From Spirochaetota bacterium (GTDB lineage Bacteria > Spirochaetota > JAGLSM01 > JAKPMW01), in contig JAITCI010000060.1 in the NCBI GenBank assembly GCA_031283155.1, positions 1-55,709 on the forward strand: a stretch of 55,709 bases of DNA. Reading direction: 5' to 3'. The notes beneath the pieces were generated by a model, which was given only the letters and a program-made list of their open reading frames with translations, ran no database searches and was not told the origin of the DNA. The position numbers and the translations under genes were made by a program. Numbering within the stretch: position 1 is the stretch's first letter; each line of letters starts with the position of its first letter. This document shows, piece by piece, positions 34,901-44,024 of the stretch.

Positions 34901-35452
34901 GTGCGCGGAGTGCTGCGCAGAACCCGAAGCGAAACGCCTCCCGACTGGGCGCCTCGGTGGGGGGCGCGTTTTGCCGCCGCGCTTGGGGTGTATCTGCTTG
35001 GGCTTGCTGCGTGCTGGTTCTTTTTTCTCCTGAAAGGACTGCTGCGGGGACAAGCCGGGATGGACGTCTGGCCTCTCCTGGGTACGCTTCTGGCGTATAT
35101 TCTCTCCCTGATTTTTGGACACCTCGGAAGGCGGATTCTCGCTCTGGGTATCCCCTTTACCCGTCTGGTGTGGTTCATTTCTTTTGGCTTGCTTGCCTAT
35201 TGTTTTGGCGAGTATGCTTTTACTTCCGGGGATTCCGCCCGCAACTGGTATATTGGGCTCGCGGCGCTGTTTTTTGTGGCAGGTTTGGGACCGTTCATCG
35301 GAATGATACAGAACCGCAGGGCGCGGCAAAAACGCGGCTACGACGACTGGACGCGCCCGCAGCGTTCCCTCGGGGTGCTTTGTATGGAGATAATTGCCCT
35401 GGCTTTGGGTGTGCTTTCTGCTGTTTTGTGCTTTGAGTGGCTTATGGCGTAA
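34901..35452 (+). CDS. Small integral membrane protein, unknown
   Basis: 183 residues from the first legal start, GTG 34901; hydrophobic segments at about 25-47, 58-76, 85-104, 118-136 and 160-182 give four to five TM helices. The best ribosome site, AAGGAG (34858-34863), is 7 nt from an in-frame ATA (34871), which would add IIENEKRAQF; ATG at 34866 is out of frame and stops after two codons. The charged 34871-34900 stretch looks like protein. No family is recognised. The acyl-CoA synthetase gene follows 54 nt later. Confidence 0.6.
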   Translation: MRGVLRRTRSETPPDWAPRWGARFAAALGVYLLGLAACWFFFLLKGLLRGQAGMDVWPLLGTLLAYILSLIFGHLGRRILALGIPFTRLVWFISFGLLAYCFGEYAFTSGDSARNWYIGLAALFFVAGLGPFIGMIQNRRARQKRGYDDWTRPQRSLGVLCMEIIALALGVLSAVLCFEWLMA

Positions 35453-35506
35453 TTCCGCCCCATCATTGCCGCCTGATGATGGATAATGTACAGAGGAGAA
35501 GCAGCC

Positions 35507-37147
35507 ATGCTGAAGGAGAATCTGGTTGTTTGGTTTGAAAAAGCGATTCGTGAAAATTGGTATAGTCCCGCCCTCTCTGACTACGGGGCGAGTACCTATT
35601 CGTATGGGCAGGTGGCCGAGCAGATCCTCCGGCTGCATGCGCTCTTTGAGCGTTTTGGGGTAAGCCGCGGCGACAAGATCGCCCTTACCGGAAAGAATCT
35701 GGCCAACTGGTGCCTGGTATATCTGGCGACCGTGAGCTATGGGGCGGTTATCGTACCCATTCTGGCGGAATTTCTTCCCGATGATATGCAGCATATCGTC
35801 AATCACTCGGACGCTGTTCTGCTTTTTGCATCAGAGGCGATAGCGGAAAAGCTGGACGAATTGCAGATGAAGCGCCTTGACGCGATTTTTTCGCTGGAGG
35901 AGCTTTCTCTCCTGTATGCGCGGCGCAATGCCTATCTCTCCTATCCCGACCGCGTTTCCAGGAGCTTTGGGGATACCTACGGTAAACTCCTCTCTCCGGA
36001 TAATTTCCGGCTGCCTAAAGTACCCAACAAGGAACTCGCGGCCATCGTCTACACCTCGGGGACGACCGGTTTCTCCAAAGGGGTCATGCTTGCCCATAAC
36101 AGCCTTATCGCGAATGTGCGTTTTGGCTGCGAACACATACCGCTCGAGCCGGGCAGCCGGTTTGTTTCCCTTCTGCCGCTGGCGCACACCTACGGCTGCG
36201 CCTTTGAATTTCTGTTCCCGTTCTGCAAGGGGGTGGATATTACCCTGCTCGGGAGAACGCCCTCGCCCAAGGCGGCGATGCAGGCCTTCGCCGAGGTTCG
36301 CCCCAACCTGATAATCAGCGTACCGCTCGTCATTGAAAAGATCTACCGCACCCGTATCCGCCACATGATCGATAAAACGGCCATTAAAGTCCTTAGGCGC
36401 GTACCCGGAGTCAGCGGGCTGATCAGCAATAAAATACTCAAAGGGCTCAACGACGCTTTTGGCGGAAATTTCTACGAGGTGGTGATTGGCGGCGCTCCGA
36501 TCAACGGGGAAGTGGCGGAATTTCTCACGAAAATCGGTTTCCGCTATACTGTGGGCTATGGCATGACCGAATGCGGCCCTTTAATCAGCTATACGGACTA
36601 TAAAAATTTCAAGATACACTCAGCCGGGACCGCAATCGATACCATAACCGTGCGCATTGATTCTCCGGATCCGCAAAATATAGTGGGTGAGATACTTGTG
36701 CGCGGTGAGAATGTTATGAACGGTTATTATAAAAATCCGCAGGCCACGCGCGAGGTTCTGGACAAGAATGGCTGGCTGCATACCGGCGATATGGGCGTGG
36801 TCGATAAGGATGGTTTTATATATATCCGCGGGCGCTCGAAGGTCATGCTCCTGACTTCTTCGGGAGAAAACGTCTATCCGGAGGAAATCGAGGCTCGCCT
36901 TAACAATATGCCGCTGGTGGATGAGTCACTCGTGATCGAGCGCAACGGGCAGTTTGTGGCTCTGGTGTATGCCGACGCCAGTGCCGGTCTCAGCGAGGAT
37001 GAGGTCATGGAGCAAATGGAGAAAAACCGCAAGGAACTCAACGAACATATTCCGCGATCCTGGTCGATTGCGCGCATCCAGCTTTTCCCCGAGGAATTTG
37101 AAAAAACGCCGACCAAAAAGATCAAGCGGTATCTGTATTCAAACTGA
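35507..37147 (+). CDS. AMP-forming acyl-CoA synthetase
   Basis: 546 residues from ATG 35507 (GAGGAG upstream). The ANL-family motifs are all present: P-loop YTSGTTGFSKG (182-192), GYGMTECGPLISY (A5), TGDMGVVDKDGFIYIRGRSK (A7-A8) and GENVYPEEIE, with a C-terminal Lys in TKKIKRY as the adenylation lysine. Best fit is a long-chain fatty acid-CoA ligase. With two hotdog thioesterases in the window it suggests fatty-acid scavenging or turnover. A 14-bp hairpin closes the gene. Confidence 0.9.
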   Translation: MLKENLVVWFEKAIRENWYSPALSDYGASTYSYGQVAEQILRLHALFERFGVSRGDKIALTGKNLANWCLVYLATVSYGAVIVPILAEFLPDDMQHIVNHSDAVLLFASEAIAEKLDELQMKRLDAIFSLEELSLLYARRNAYLSYPDRVSRSFGDTYGKLLSPDNFRLPKVPNKELAAIVYTSGTTGFSKGVMLAHNSLIANVRFGCEHIPLEPGSRFVSLLPLAHTYGCAFEFLFPFCKGVDITLLGRTPSPKAAMQAFAEVRPNLIISVPLVIEKIYRTRIRHMIDKTAIKVLRRVPGVSGLISNKILKGLNDAFGGNFYEVVIGGAPINGEVAEFLTKIGFRYTVGYGMTECGPLISYTDYKNFKIHSAGTAIDTITVRIDSPDPQNIVGEILVRGENVMNGYYKNPQATREVLDKNGWLHTGDMGVVDKDGFIYIRGRSKVMLLTSSGENVYPEEIEARLNNMPLVDESLVIERNGQFVALVYADASAGLSEDEVMEQMEKNRKELNEHIPRSWSIARIQLFPEEFEKTPTKKIKRYLYSN

Positions 37148-37170
37148 CGGGTTAAATTTATCCAAACGAA

Positions 37171-37205
37171 CGCCTTCATCGGATGCAGCGTATCCGATGA
37201 AGGCG
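37171..37205 (+). terminator. 14-bp stem hairpin
   Basis: CGCCTTCATCGGAT (37171-37184) pairs with ATCCGATGAAGGCG (37192-37205) over a 7-nt loop. There is no strong T run, but its position after a stop codon fits a terminator. Confidence 0.55.
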
Positions 37206-37216
37206 CGTCATCCATC

Positions 37217-37254
37217 TTTCCAATCACGATACACACATTTATATTGAATGTATC
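37217..37254 (+). promoter_or_regulatory. asd promoter with inverted repeat
   Basis: TTTCCA (37217-37222) and TATATT (37240-37245) at 17 nt. GATACA (37228-37233) and TGTATC (37249-37254), extended by ACATT/AATGT, bracket the -10 and could be an operator. Confidence 0.4.
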
Positions 37255-37273
37255 AAAATAAGGGGTGTACTGT

Positions 37274-38275
37274 ATGGGAAAAAGAGTGGCTGTGGTCGGA
37301 GCAACCGGCGCGGTGGGCGTCGAGATGCTCGCGACCCTCGACAAGAGAAATTTTCCGGTCGACGAATTATTTGTCTTTGCGTCCGCGCGCTCGGTCGGCA
37401 AGAAGCTTGGCTTTCAGGGCAGGGAATACGCGGTGGAGGAACTTACCGCAGCCTGCTTTGACGGCAAAAAAATAGATATTGCGCTTTTCTCCGCAGGGGC
37501 GTCGCGCAGCAAGGAATTTGCGCCCGCTGCGGTTCGCGCAGGCGCGCTTGTGATCGACAACTCAAGCGCCTTTCGGATGGATGCGGATATTCCGCTTGTC
37601 GTCCCCGAGGTGAATCCCGAAGACGCGAAGGCGCACACGGGTATCATTGCCAATCCCAATTGCTCGACCATCCAGATGGTGGTCGCCTTAAAGCCGCTGC
37701 ATGACGCCGCACAGATCCTGCGCGTCGAGGTGGCGACCTATCAGGCTGTATCCGGCGCGGGGCAGTCGGCCATGGATGAGTGCATTCAGCAAACCCGCGA
37801 CTTTCTGGCCTCGAAGCCATTGCACATCGAAAAATTCGCGCACCAGATAGCGTTTAACCTGATCCCGCATATCGACGTCTTTCAGGACAACGGATACACC
37901 AAGGAAGAAATGAAAATGGTGTACGAGACCCGCAAGATCATGCACGCGCCCGACTTGCGCGTGAACGCAACCACGGTGCGCGTCCCGGTATTGCGCGCCC
38001 ATTCCGAGGTCATTACTGTCAGCACCGAAAAAAAGCTCAGCGCCGCCGAGGCGCGCGCGTATCTCGCGAAAGCGCCCGGTATAATCGTGCAGGATGATCC
38101 CGCAAAAAATCAGTATCCGATGCCGTTTTTCGTAAGCGGTTCGTATCCGGTATACGTGGGACGTATACGCGAGGATATTTCGCAGGAAAATGGGATCACT
38201 TTTTTCTGCGTTGCGGATCAGCTCCTTAAGGGGGCGGCCTTAAACGCGGTGCAGATCGCCGAACTCTTTTTGTAA
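37274..38275 (+). CDS. asd: Aspartate-semialdehyde dehydrogenase
   Basis: 333 residues from ATG 37274 (AAGGGG upstream). NADP-dependent reduction of aspartyl phosphate for lysine/diaminopimelate, threonine and methionine. Dinucleotide motif VVGATGAVG near the N-terminus, catalytic C130 in NPNCSTIQM, SGAGQSAMDE and the late VRVPVLRAHSE. Full length. lon follows 17 nt later. Confidence 0.95.
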   Translation: MGKRVAVVGATGAVGVEMLATLDKRNFPVDELFVFASARSVGKKLGFQGREYAVEELTAACFDGKKIDIALFSAGASRSKEFAPAAVRAGALVIDNSSAFRMDADIPLVVPEVNPEDAKAHTGIIANPNCSTIQMVVALKPLHDAAQILRVEVATYQAVSGAGQSAMDECIQQTRDFLASKPLHIEKFAHQIAFNLIPHIDVFQDNGYTKEEMKMVYETRKIMHAPDLRVNATTVRVPVLRAHSEVITVSTEKKLSAAEARAYLAKAPGIIVQDDPAKNQYPMPFFVSGSYPVYVGRIREDISQENGITFFCVADQLLKGAALNAVQIAELFL

Positions 38276-38292
38276 ACCGCAGGGGTACGGGC

Positions 38293-40710
38293 ATGGGCAA
38301 AGACAGCCATGAGGATTCCAGCCTGGTCGTGGTTGATCAGGTACTTCCCATAAAATTGCCCATAGTCGTTTTACATTCGCGGCCGCTCTTTCCCGAGATG
38401 ATCACCCCGATGATGATCAGCGACAAGCGATCAATCGATACCATTGATTATGCGCTTGATCATGGCGGCTGTGTGGGCTTTGTGCTGATCCGCGACGCCG
38501 AAAAGGATATTGAGCTTAAAGGGAATCTCTATACCGTTGGGGTTGTAGGACGCATATTAAAGCGCATTCATCTTCCCGACGGCGGGATTAACATATTCGT
38601 CAACGCAATTAAGCGTTTTCATCTGCGCAAGCTGCTTGTCAATGAGGGGAATATCCTTCTCTCCGCCGCCGGTTACGAACCGGAGGATGAAAGCGACGAC
38701 GATGAAACCAAGGCCTTAACGCGCGCCATTTTTTCCCTGGTTCGCGAGGTCACAGAAAACAATCCCCTCTTTTCGGAAGAGGTTCGGCTTACCCTTGTAA
38801 ACGTGAAAAGTCCCGCGAGGCTCGCGGATTTTATCGCCTCCATGCTGAACATCTCGCGCGAGGAGCAGCAGGCCGCCCTGGAGGAGTTCTCCTTAAAGGC
38901 GCGGCTGACCATGGTGCTGAAGTATCTCACGCGCGAAAAGGAACTCCATGCGCTCCAGCAAAAGATACAGGAGCAGATCAACGAGAAGATCAGCCGGCAG
39001 CAGCGCGAGTTTTTCCTGAAGGAGCAGCTTAGGGCAATCCGGCAGGAACTCGGTATGGAGATGAACGAGCGGGAAGGAGATCTCGCGCGTTTCCGCAAAC
39101 GCCTTGAAGAGCTTGCGCTCGCCGGAGAGGCCCTCGAAAAGATCACTGCGGAGATCAATAAGCTGGAGGCCACCGATCACCACTCGCCCGAGTATGCGGT
39201 TATCCGAACCTATCTTGAAACAGTCTTTTCGCTCCCCTGGAATATCGTGAGCGAGGATCGCCTCGAGATAACGCGCGCTTCCAAAATTCTCTCGGCGGAG
39301 CATTTTGGTCTTGATGAGGTTAAGGAGCGCATCCTCGAATTCCTCGCGGTGCAGGTGCTGATTAAGGATCGCAAGAGCGCTCGCGGATCCATTCTGTGTC
39401 TTGTGGGGCCGCCCGGAGTGGGCAAAACCTCGCTCGGCAAAGCCATCGCGGGTTCGATGAACCGCAAATTCTTCCGATTCTCGCTGGGCGGGATGCGCGA
39501 CGAGGCGGAGATAAAGGGACACAGGCGAACCTATATCGGTGCGATGCCCGGCAAGATCATCGAAGCGCTCGCGATCACAAAAACCGCCAACCCCGTTTTG
39601 ATGCTGGATGAGATCGACAAGCTCGGGCAATCCTGGCAGGGCGATCCCTCCTCCGCCCTGCTCGAGGTGCTTGATCCGGAGCAGAATCAGAATTTCCGCG
39701 ATCATTACCTCGATCTCCCCTTTGATCTCTCGCGGGTGTTCTTTATCACTACCGCCAATACCCTGGACAGCATTCCTCTGCCGCTTCTGGATCGTATGGA
39801 GGTGATTCGGCTCTCCGGCTACATATCCGAGGATAAGGCGCAGATCGCTTTGCGCTATCTCATTCCTCGCGCTCTGGAGGCAAATGGTCTTCCCAAGGGG
39901 TATGTTACAATTTCAAAGCCGGTTTTGATGGATATCGCGAACGGCTACGCGCGCGAGGCCGGGGTGCGCAGCCTTGAGAAGCATATTCACCGGATCATGC
40001 GCCGCGCCGCGTATGCCTATGTCGCCGGTTCCAAAACGGATCCCGTTGTTATAACCGCGGAGAACCTGCGCGAGTATCTCGGCGAGCCGCTCTTCCGCGA
40101 GGAGAAGGCGCGCCGTCTTGATCGCGCGGGACTCGCGCTCGGGCTTGCCTGGACGTCTATGGGCGGCGATGTTCTGACCATCGAGTGCCTGGCTGTGCCC
40201 GGGAAGGCCGGTCTGAAGCTCACCGGCAAATTGGGCGAGGTTATGAGCGAATCGGCCGCGATAGCGTGGACCTTTGTGAAGAATCTCGCGATAGCCGAGG
40301 GGATTGAACAGGAATGGTTTGAGAAGCACGAGATTCACCTGCATGTTCCCGAAGGTGCCACGCCCAAGGATGGTCCCTCGGCGGGCATAACCATGGCAAG
40401 CGCGATGCTCTCGCTGATCTTCGGGCAAAAGCTGCGCAATAATCTCGCCATGACGGGCGAACTCTCGCTCGTGGGAGACGTCCTTCCGATTGGCGGTCTT
40501 AAGGAAAAGGTGATCGCCGCGAAGCGAAGCGGGATCCGCGAGGTGATTATCCCCGCGCAAAACGAGGCGCAGCTTGCGGAGATACCCAGGCACGTGCGGC
40601 GCGGACTTGTTTTCTACCTCGCGCGCGCGATGACCGAGGTGCGGAGCGTTGTTTTTGCCAGGGGTGCCACCCCGGAACTGGATGCCTTGCGCTGGAAAAA
40701 CGAGGATTAA
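38293..40710 (+). CDS. lon: ATP-dependent protease Lon
   Basis: 805 residues, LonA type. An N-terminal substrate domain (PIKLPIVVLHSRPLFPEMITP), a long coiled-coil linker, then the AAA+ module with Walker A G372PPGVGKT and LMLDEIDKLG. The proteolytic Ser-Lys dyad is S696 (PKDGPSAG) and K739 (GGLKEK), 43 residues apart as in E. coli. It degrades misfolded and regulatory proteins. It lies between asd and the CDP-alcohol gene, all in one direction with short gaps. Confidence 0.96.
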   Translation: MGKDSHEDSSLVVVDQVLPIKLPIVVLHSRPLFPEMITPMMISDKRSIDTIDYALDHGGCVGFVLIRDAEKDIELKGNLYTVGVVGRILKRIHLPDGGINIFVNAIKRFHLRKLLVNEGNILLSAAGYEPEDESDDDETKALTRAIFSLVREVTENNPLFSEEVRLTLVNVKSPARLADFIASMLNISREEQQAALEEFSLKARLTMVLKYLTREKELHALQQKIQEQINEKISRQQREFFLKEQLRAIRQELGMEMNEREGDLARFRKRLEELALAGEALEKITAEINKLEATDHHSPEYAVIRTYLETVFSLPWNIVSEDRLEITRASKILSAEHFGLDEVKERILEFLAVQVLIKDRKSARGSILCLVGPPGVGKTSLGKAIAGSMNRKFFRFSLGGMRDEAEIKGHRRTYIGAMPGKIIEALAITKTANPVLMLDEIDKLGQSWQGDPSSALLEVLDPEQNQNFRDHYLDLPFDLSRVFFITTANTLDSIPLPLLDRMEVIRLSGYISEDKAQIALRYLIPRALEANGLPKGYVTISKPVLMDIANGYAREAGVRSLEKHIHRIMRRAAYAYVAGSKTDPVVITAENLREYLGEPLFREEKARRLDRAGLALGLAWTSMGGDVLTIECLAVPGKAGLKLTGKLGEVMSESAAIAWTFVKNLAIAEGIEQEWFEKHEIHLHVPEGATPKDGPSAGITMASAMLSLIFGQKLRNNLAMTGELSLVGDVLPIGGLKEKVIAAKRSGIREVIIPAQNEAQLAEIPRHVRRGLVFYLARAMTEVRSVVFARGATPELDALRWKNED

Positions 40711-40748
40711 AGCGAATATGTAATTTCAGGATTTGGAGCCGCAGAACT

Positions 40749-41453
40749 ATGGAAAAGATTGAAAAGAGTCCGCTGGATCCCTTTGTGAAATGGTTTTTCC
40801 CAAAGCTCCTCCCTTTCGTCCCGCAATGGATGAGCGCGAATGCGATCACCTCCATCGGGATTGTGATCTGTTTTCTCGCGGGCGTCTCGCTTGTGCTGAC
40901 CGGGTATTCCTTTATTTTTTATTACACGGCGGCCATTCTGTTTTTTCTGACATGGGTGACCGATACCCTGGACGGTGTTGTGGCGCGCGCGCGGAATCAG
41001 CAATCGCGGCTTGGCCATTATCTGGATCACTATGGGGACTCATGGGCGATCATTTTTATCGGTCTTGGGCTTTATCTCTCGAAGGGTTCGCACGTCCTGG
41101 TTGGACTCATCTGCTGCGTTATCTATCTCATGCTCCAGATCGACGGGCATATCAAGGTGCAGATAACCAACACCCTGGAACTGCCCGCCTTTGGTCCGAC
41201 AGAAATTCGCCTTGTGATTTTTCTGGCCATGATCTTCGCGGCGATTTTTGATCCCGGGGCGCCTCTCTCTTGGTGGCCGGAGATAACCGGAGAATCCGGC
41301 TGGCTCACGCAGGCTCTCGGCTTGCAGACAGGAATGACATTCCTGGACGTCGCGGGCATTTTTGTGTGTCTATGCTGCGCCATAGGTCTGATTGCCGAGA
41401 CGTGGTTAATGATACGGCGGTTTGGGCGGATGGATCGCGGGGGGCGGCAATGA
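40749..41453 (+). CDS. CDP-alcohol phosphatidyltransferase family protein
   Basis: 234 residues. The family motif is exact: D75G76..A79R80........G89...D93...D97 (DGVVARARN, then GHYLDHYGDS). Six or so TM helices follow. The enzyme transfers a phospho-alcohol from a CDP-activated donor to an acceptor hydroxyl. The stop overlaps the ATG of a nucleotidyltransferase by 4 nt, so the pair probably acts in one route: the next protein makes the CDP-activated head group and this one transfers it. Choline/ethanolamine phosphotransferase or an inositol-phosphate transferase are the likeliest activities. Confidence 0.85.
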   Translation: MEKIEKSPLDPFVKWFFPKLLPFVPQWMSANAITSIGIVICFLAGVSLVLTGYSFIFYYTAAILFFLTWVTDTLDGVVARARNQQSRLGHYLDHYGDSWAIIFIGLGLYLSKGSHVLVGLICCVIYLMLQIDGHIKVQITNTLELPAFGPTEIRLVIFLAMIFAAIFDPGAPLSWWPEITGESGWLTQALGLQTGMTFLDVAGIFVCLCCAIGLIAETWLMIRRFGRMDRGGRQ

Positions 41454-42169
41454 TTACAGAGGCGGTCATCCTTGCGGCAGGGCAGGGTACACGGATTCGC
41501 GCTGTCTCCCGCGATTTGCCGAAACCCCTGGTTACGGTGGGCGGAAAAACGCTTCTGCAATCGGGGGTGGATGCACTGCTCTCGATGGGGATCGAAAAAA
41601 TAGTGTGCGTCGTCGGGTATCAGCATCAGGAGGTGCGTGATTACGCGGCGGGTATGCCCTGGCATGACGCGATTGTGTTTGTGCAAAACGACGAGTGGCA
41701 AAAGGAGAACGGGCTTTCGGTGTACGCCGCTCGGGAAGCGCTTCATGGAGAATTTTTCCTGCTGCAAATGGTTGATCATCTCTTCGACGCCGCAATTTAC
41801 GAAAGGGCGCTGGCCGCGCGGCATGATGCGGGAATCTCCTACCTCTGCATTGATCGCGACATCGCCGGTGTGCATGATCCGGATGACGCCACAAAACTTG
41901 TCGTCCGCCCCGATACCTCCATTGCGTCTATCGCCAAAAATCTGACCGAATATAACGCGGTTGACTGCGGGCTTTTTGTGATGCACACCGCGATCTTCGG
42001 ATTTTTTGAGCAGGCCATCCGCGCCGGACGGAATACCATCTCCAATTCGGTTGAGGACGCCGGAAGGGCGGGTTCTTTTCGCACAATCGATATCACCGGC
42101 GCGCGCTGGATAGACGTGGATACCGAAGAGGCCTGGCAGGAAGCAACGCGGCGCGTACAGGGCGGATAA
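41450..42169 (+). CDS. NTP-transferase (phospho-alcohol cytidylyltransferase-like)
   Basis: 239 residues from ATG 41450, inside an ATGA overlap with the previous gene. The nucleotidyltransferase loop is AVILAAGQGTRI (5-16), with KPLV and a DH metal/substrate segment, WQKENGLSVYAAREAL then FFLLQMVDHLFD. This pattern and DPDDATKLVV recall LicC-type phosphocholine and inositol-1-phosphate cytidylyltransferases more than hexose-1-phosphate enzymes. No kinase domain (LicA) is fused. The substrate is inferred from the neighbour only. Confidence 0.8.
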   Translation: MITEAVILAAGQGTRIRAVSRDLPKPLVTVGGKTLLQSGVDALLSMGIEKIVCVVGYQHQEVRDYAAGMPWHDAIVFVQNDEWQKENGLSVYAAREALHGEFFLLQMVDHLFDAAIYERALAARHDAGISYLCIDRDIAGVHDPDDATKLVVRPDTSIASIAKNLTEYNAVDCGLFVMHTAIFGFFEQAIRAGRNTISNSVEDAGRAGSFRTIDITGARWIDVDTEEAWQEATRRVQGG

Positions 42170-42181
42170 AGCCCCCGGGAT

Positions 42182-42210
42182 GTCATTGCGAGCCGTAGGC
42201 GAAGCAATCC
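42182..42210. repeat. Palindromic REP-like element (CATTGCGAG type)
   Basis: CATTGCGAGCC, GTA, then GGCGAAGCAATCC: ATTGC and GCAAT close a short imperfect palindrome. It resembles the CATTGCGAG...GAAGCAATC repeats that occur in many unrelated bacteria. Nothing else is seen in 42211-42325. Confidence 0.55.
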
Positions 42211-42325
42211 ATGTTGTAATTTGCAGCAGCGCTGCAAGAAAATTTCATATCGTAATTTTCCGCGCGTTTTCCTGATCACCAAGATCGCCCGCAGCCCCGC
42301 GTGTTTTCCTGACTGACCGGCTCGC

Positions 42326-42982
42326 CTACCGCCCGCGCAGAGCCTCTGGCCAGATAAGTCTGTGGAGCTGCAGGTTCAGCCGGATTCTTCTGCCGCTTGC
42401 GAGGATGGCTTCCGCGAGATCCCGCGCCTCAACCTTGCCGGATACCGGCGAGAGCAGCACGTCGTATCTTTCGTCAAGCCGGTAACGCGCGATAGAATCC
42501 AGCGCCCAGGCGGTATCGGACGGTCCGGCGATCACAAATTTAAAGACGTCATGATGGCGGCGCGCTTTCCGGAAATTTTCGTGATTCATAACGCCGCTCA
42601 TGCCGCTCCCGGGCGTTTTCACGTCAATGATCGCGATCAGCTTTTCAGGGAGATCATCGACGGGGCAGCTTCCGTTGGTTTCCATGCTTGTGGAATAACC
42701 GTCTTGGATCAGGAGCGAAGCCAGCGCTAACGCAGCCTCCCGCTGCAGGAGCGGCTCTCCACCGGTGATCAGGACGCGGTTATTCGCGGAACCTCCGAGC
42801 GCGCGGACGCGACGCATTACCTCTTCGATTTCCATCTCTTCGCCTTCGTCCCATGCGTAGGCCGTATCGCAGTAGAGGCAGCGCAGATTGCAGCCCGCAA
42901 GGCGTATAAAAATGGCAGGCCAGAGCATCCCCCTGGCCTCGCCCTGGAGCGAGCGGAAAATTTCGCTGACAAAAATTTTCAT
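42326..42982 (-). CDS. queE: 7-carboxy-7-deazaguanine synthase
   Basis: 218 residues. A radical-SAM enzyme of the queuosine/7-deazaguanine pathway. The cluster Cys are C31, C35 and C38 in CNLRCLYCD; FRSLQGEARG at the N-terminus and ITGGEPLLQ are typical of QueE. The start overlaps the queD stop by 4 nt (ATGA), so QueD and QueE are translated together. It uses CPH4 made by its neighbour. Confidence 0.94.
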   Translation of the reverse strand: MKIFVSEIFRSLQGEARGMLWPAIFIRLAGCNLRCLYCDTAYAWDEGEEMEIEEVMRRVRALGGSANNRVLITGGEPLLQREAALALASLLIQDGYSTSMETNGSCPVDDLPEKLIAIIDVKTPGSGMSGVMNHENFRKARRHHDVFKFVIAGPSDTAWALDSIARYRLDERYDVLLSPVSGKVEARDLAEAILASGRRIRLNLQLHRLIWPEALRGR

Positions 42983-43359
42983 GATGGGGATGGATTGCCG
43001 GAATAGCCCGCGATGGAACCGTCGGTCTCTTCTGCCGTCACCTCAACAAGCCTTGCCTGTGGCGGGAGCACGCCCTGAAGCCGCGCATAGATCCAGCGCG
43101 CGATATTTTCGGCAGTCGGATTGGTATGCGTAAAATCGGGATGCGCGTTGATATTGCTGTGATCCAGTTCGGAGAGTACCTCGCGCAGCAGGCGGCGGAG
43201 TTCGCTGAAATCAAACAGCATCCCGTCCGCGCCAAGCGCCTCGCCTCCGAGGCACGCGGTGACGCGCCAGTTATGCCCGTGCTGATTCTCGCATTTGCCG
43301 CCATACTCCCGCAAATTATGCGCGGCGGAAAAACTCGCGCCGACCCGAATGGTATACAT
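42979..43359 (-). CDS. queD: 6-carboxytetrahydropterin synthase
   Basis: 126 residues from ATG 43359; TTG 43365 has the better spaced GGAG (7 nt) and would add two residues. FSAAHNLREYGGKCENQHGHNWRV holds the zinc histidines and the catalytic Cys; ELDHSNIN and EVTAEETDG complete the site. It makes 6-carboxy-tetrahydropterin from dihydroneopterin triphosphate for queuosine synthesis. Upstream (43360-43800) is repeat-rich DNA. Confidence 0.92.
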   Translation of the reverse strand: MYTIRVGASFSAAHNLREYGGKCENQHGHNWRVTACLGGEALGADGMLFDFSELRRLLREVLSELDHSNINAHPDFTHTNPTAENIARWIYARLQGVLPPQARLVEVTAEETDGSIAGYSGNPSPS

Positions 43360-43430
43360 GAACAAGAAGATACTCCGCGCGCGCGGCGAAAGCCACATCG
43401 TGGTTTTGTGCTTGTGCAGAGCAACGCATA

Positions 43431-43752
43431 CCCACAGGGCACAAGCGCACTCTGCGCGCAACAGGATGTTGTGACCGGCGCGGAGTGTGGTGCTTGCATC
43501 CGGCGAGGAACTGCTGAGCGAAGGTATTTTTTTGAGGGGGGAACAGTTGCCGCATACGGAAGCAGTCAGCGAAGCTGGTCGTGACGCATAGTGTCCTGCC
43601 GCCGCAAACACGAAGTTTGCGCCCCGCGCGCAACAGGATGTTGCGACCGGCGCGGGGTATCCCGCAATAACCGCAGCGCCGAGCCGCTCCCGACGCCGTT
43701 CCGCAGGGGTGTAAAAAAGCAAAAATTTTTGGCCACGAAAGAGGCCGAATAA
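43431..43752. repeat. Repeat-rich intergenic block upstream of queD
   Basis: CCCACAGGGCACAAGCGC (43431-43448, variant of the CCCACAGGGCATAAACG unit), CAACAGGATGTTG (43459-43471) followed by TGACCGGCGCGG, GCAACAGGATGTTGC (43630-43644) inside CCCCGCGCG...CGACCGGCGCGGGG (43623-43656), and TTTTTGGCCACGAAAGAGG (43727-43745), a partial GGCCACGAA element. No gene is seen in 43360-44024; further short inverted repeats (TTTCGGCATA) lie at 43870-43922. Confidence 0.65.
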
Positions 43753-44024
43753 AGACGCGATGTTGTAGCGCCCGTCACGGTGTGCGACTGCATGGAAGGA
43801 TTTTAACATTGCTTTGCAACGAACAGTATCCCATCGTACCACAAACGCCTTGAATTTGTACAAATATGCTTTTCGGCATAGGGTTTTTCGCCCATTTCCA
43901 TAAAAATATACCTTTCGGCATACATACAGCCCGTTTTCCCACAGATACAATTCCCTGCATACACAAAGCCGTTGGCTTTGATGAATATCAGCGCCCGCGT
44001 ACGGCGGGAGACAGAGGGGAACCT

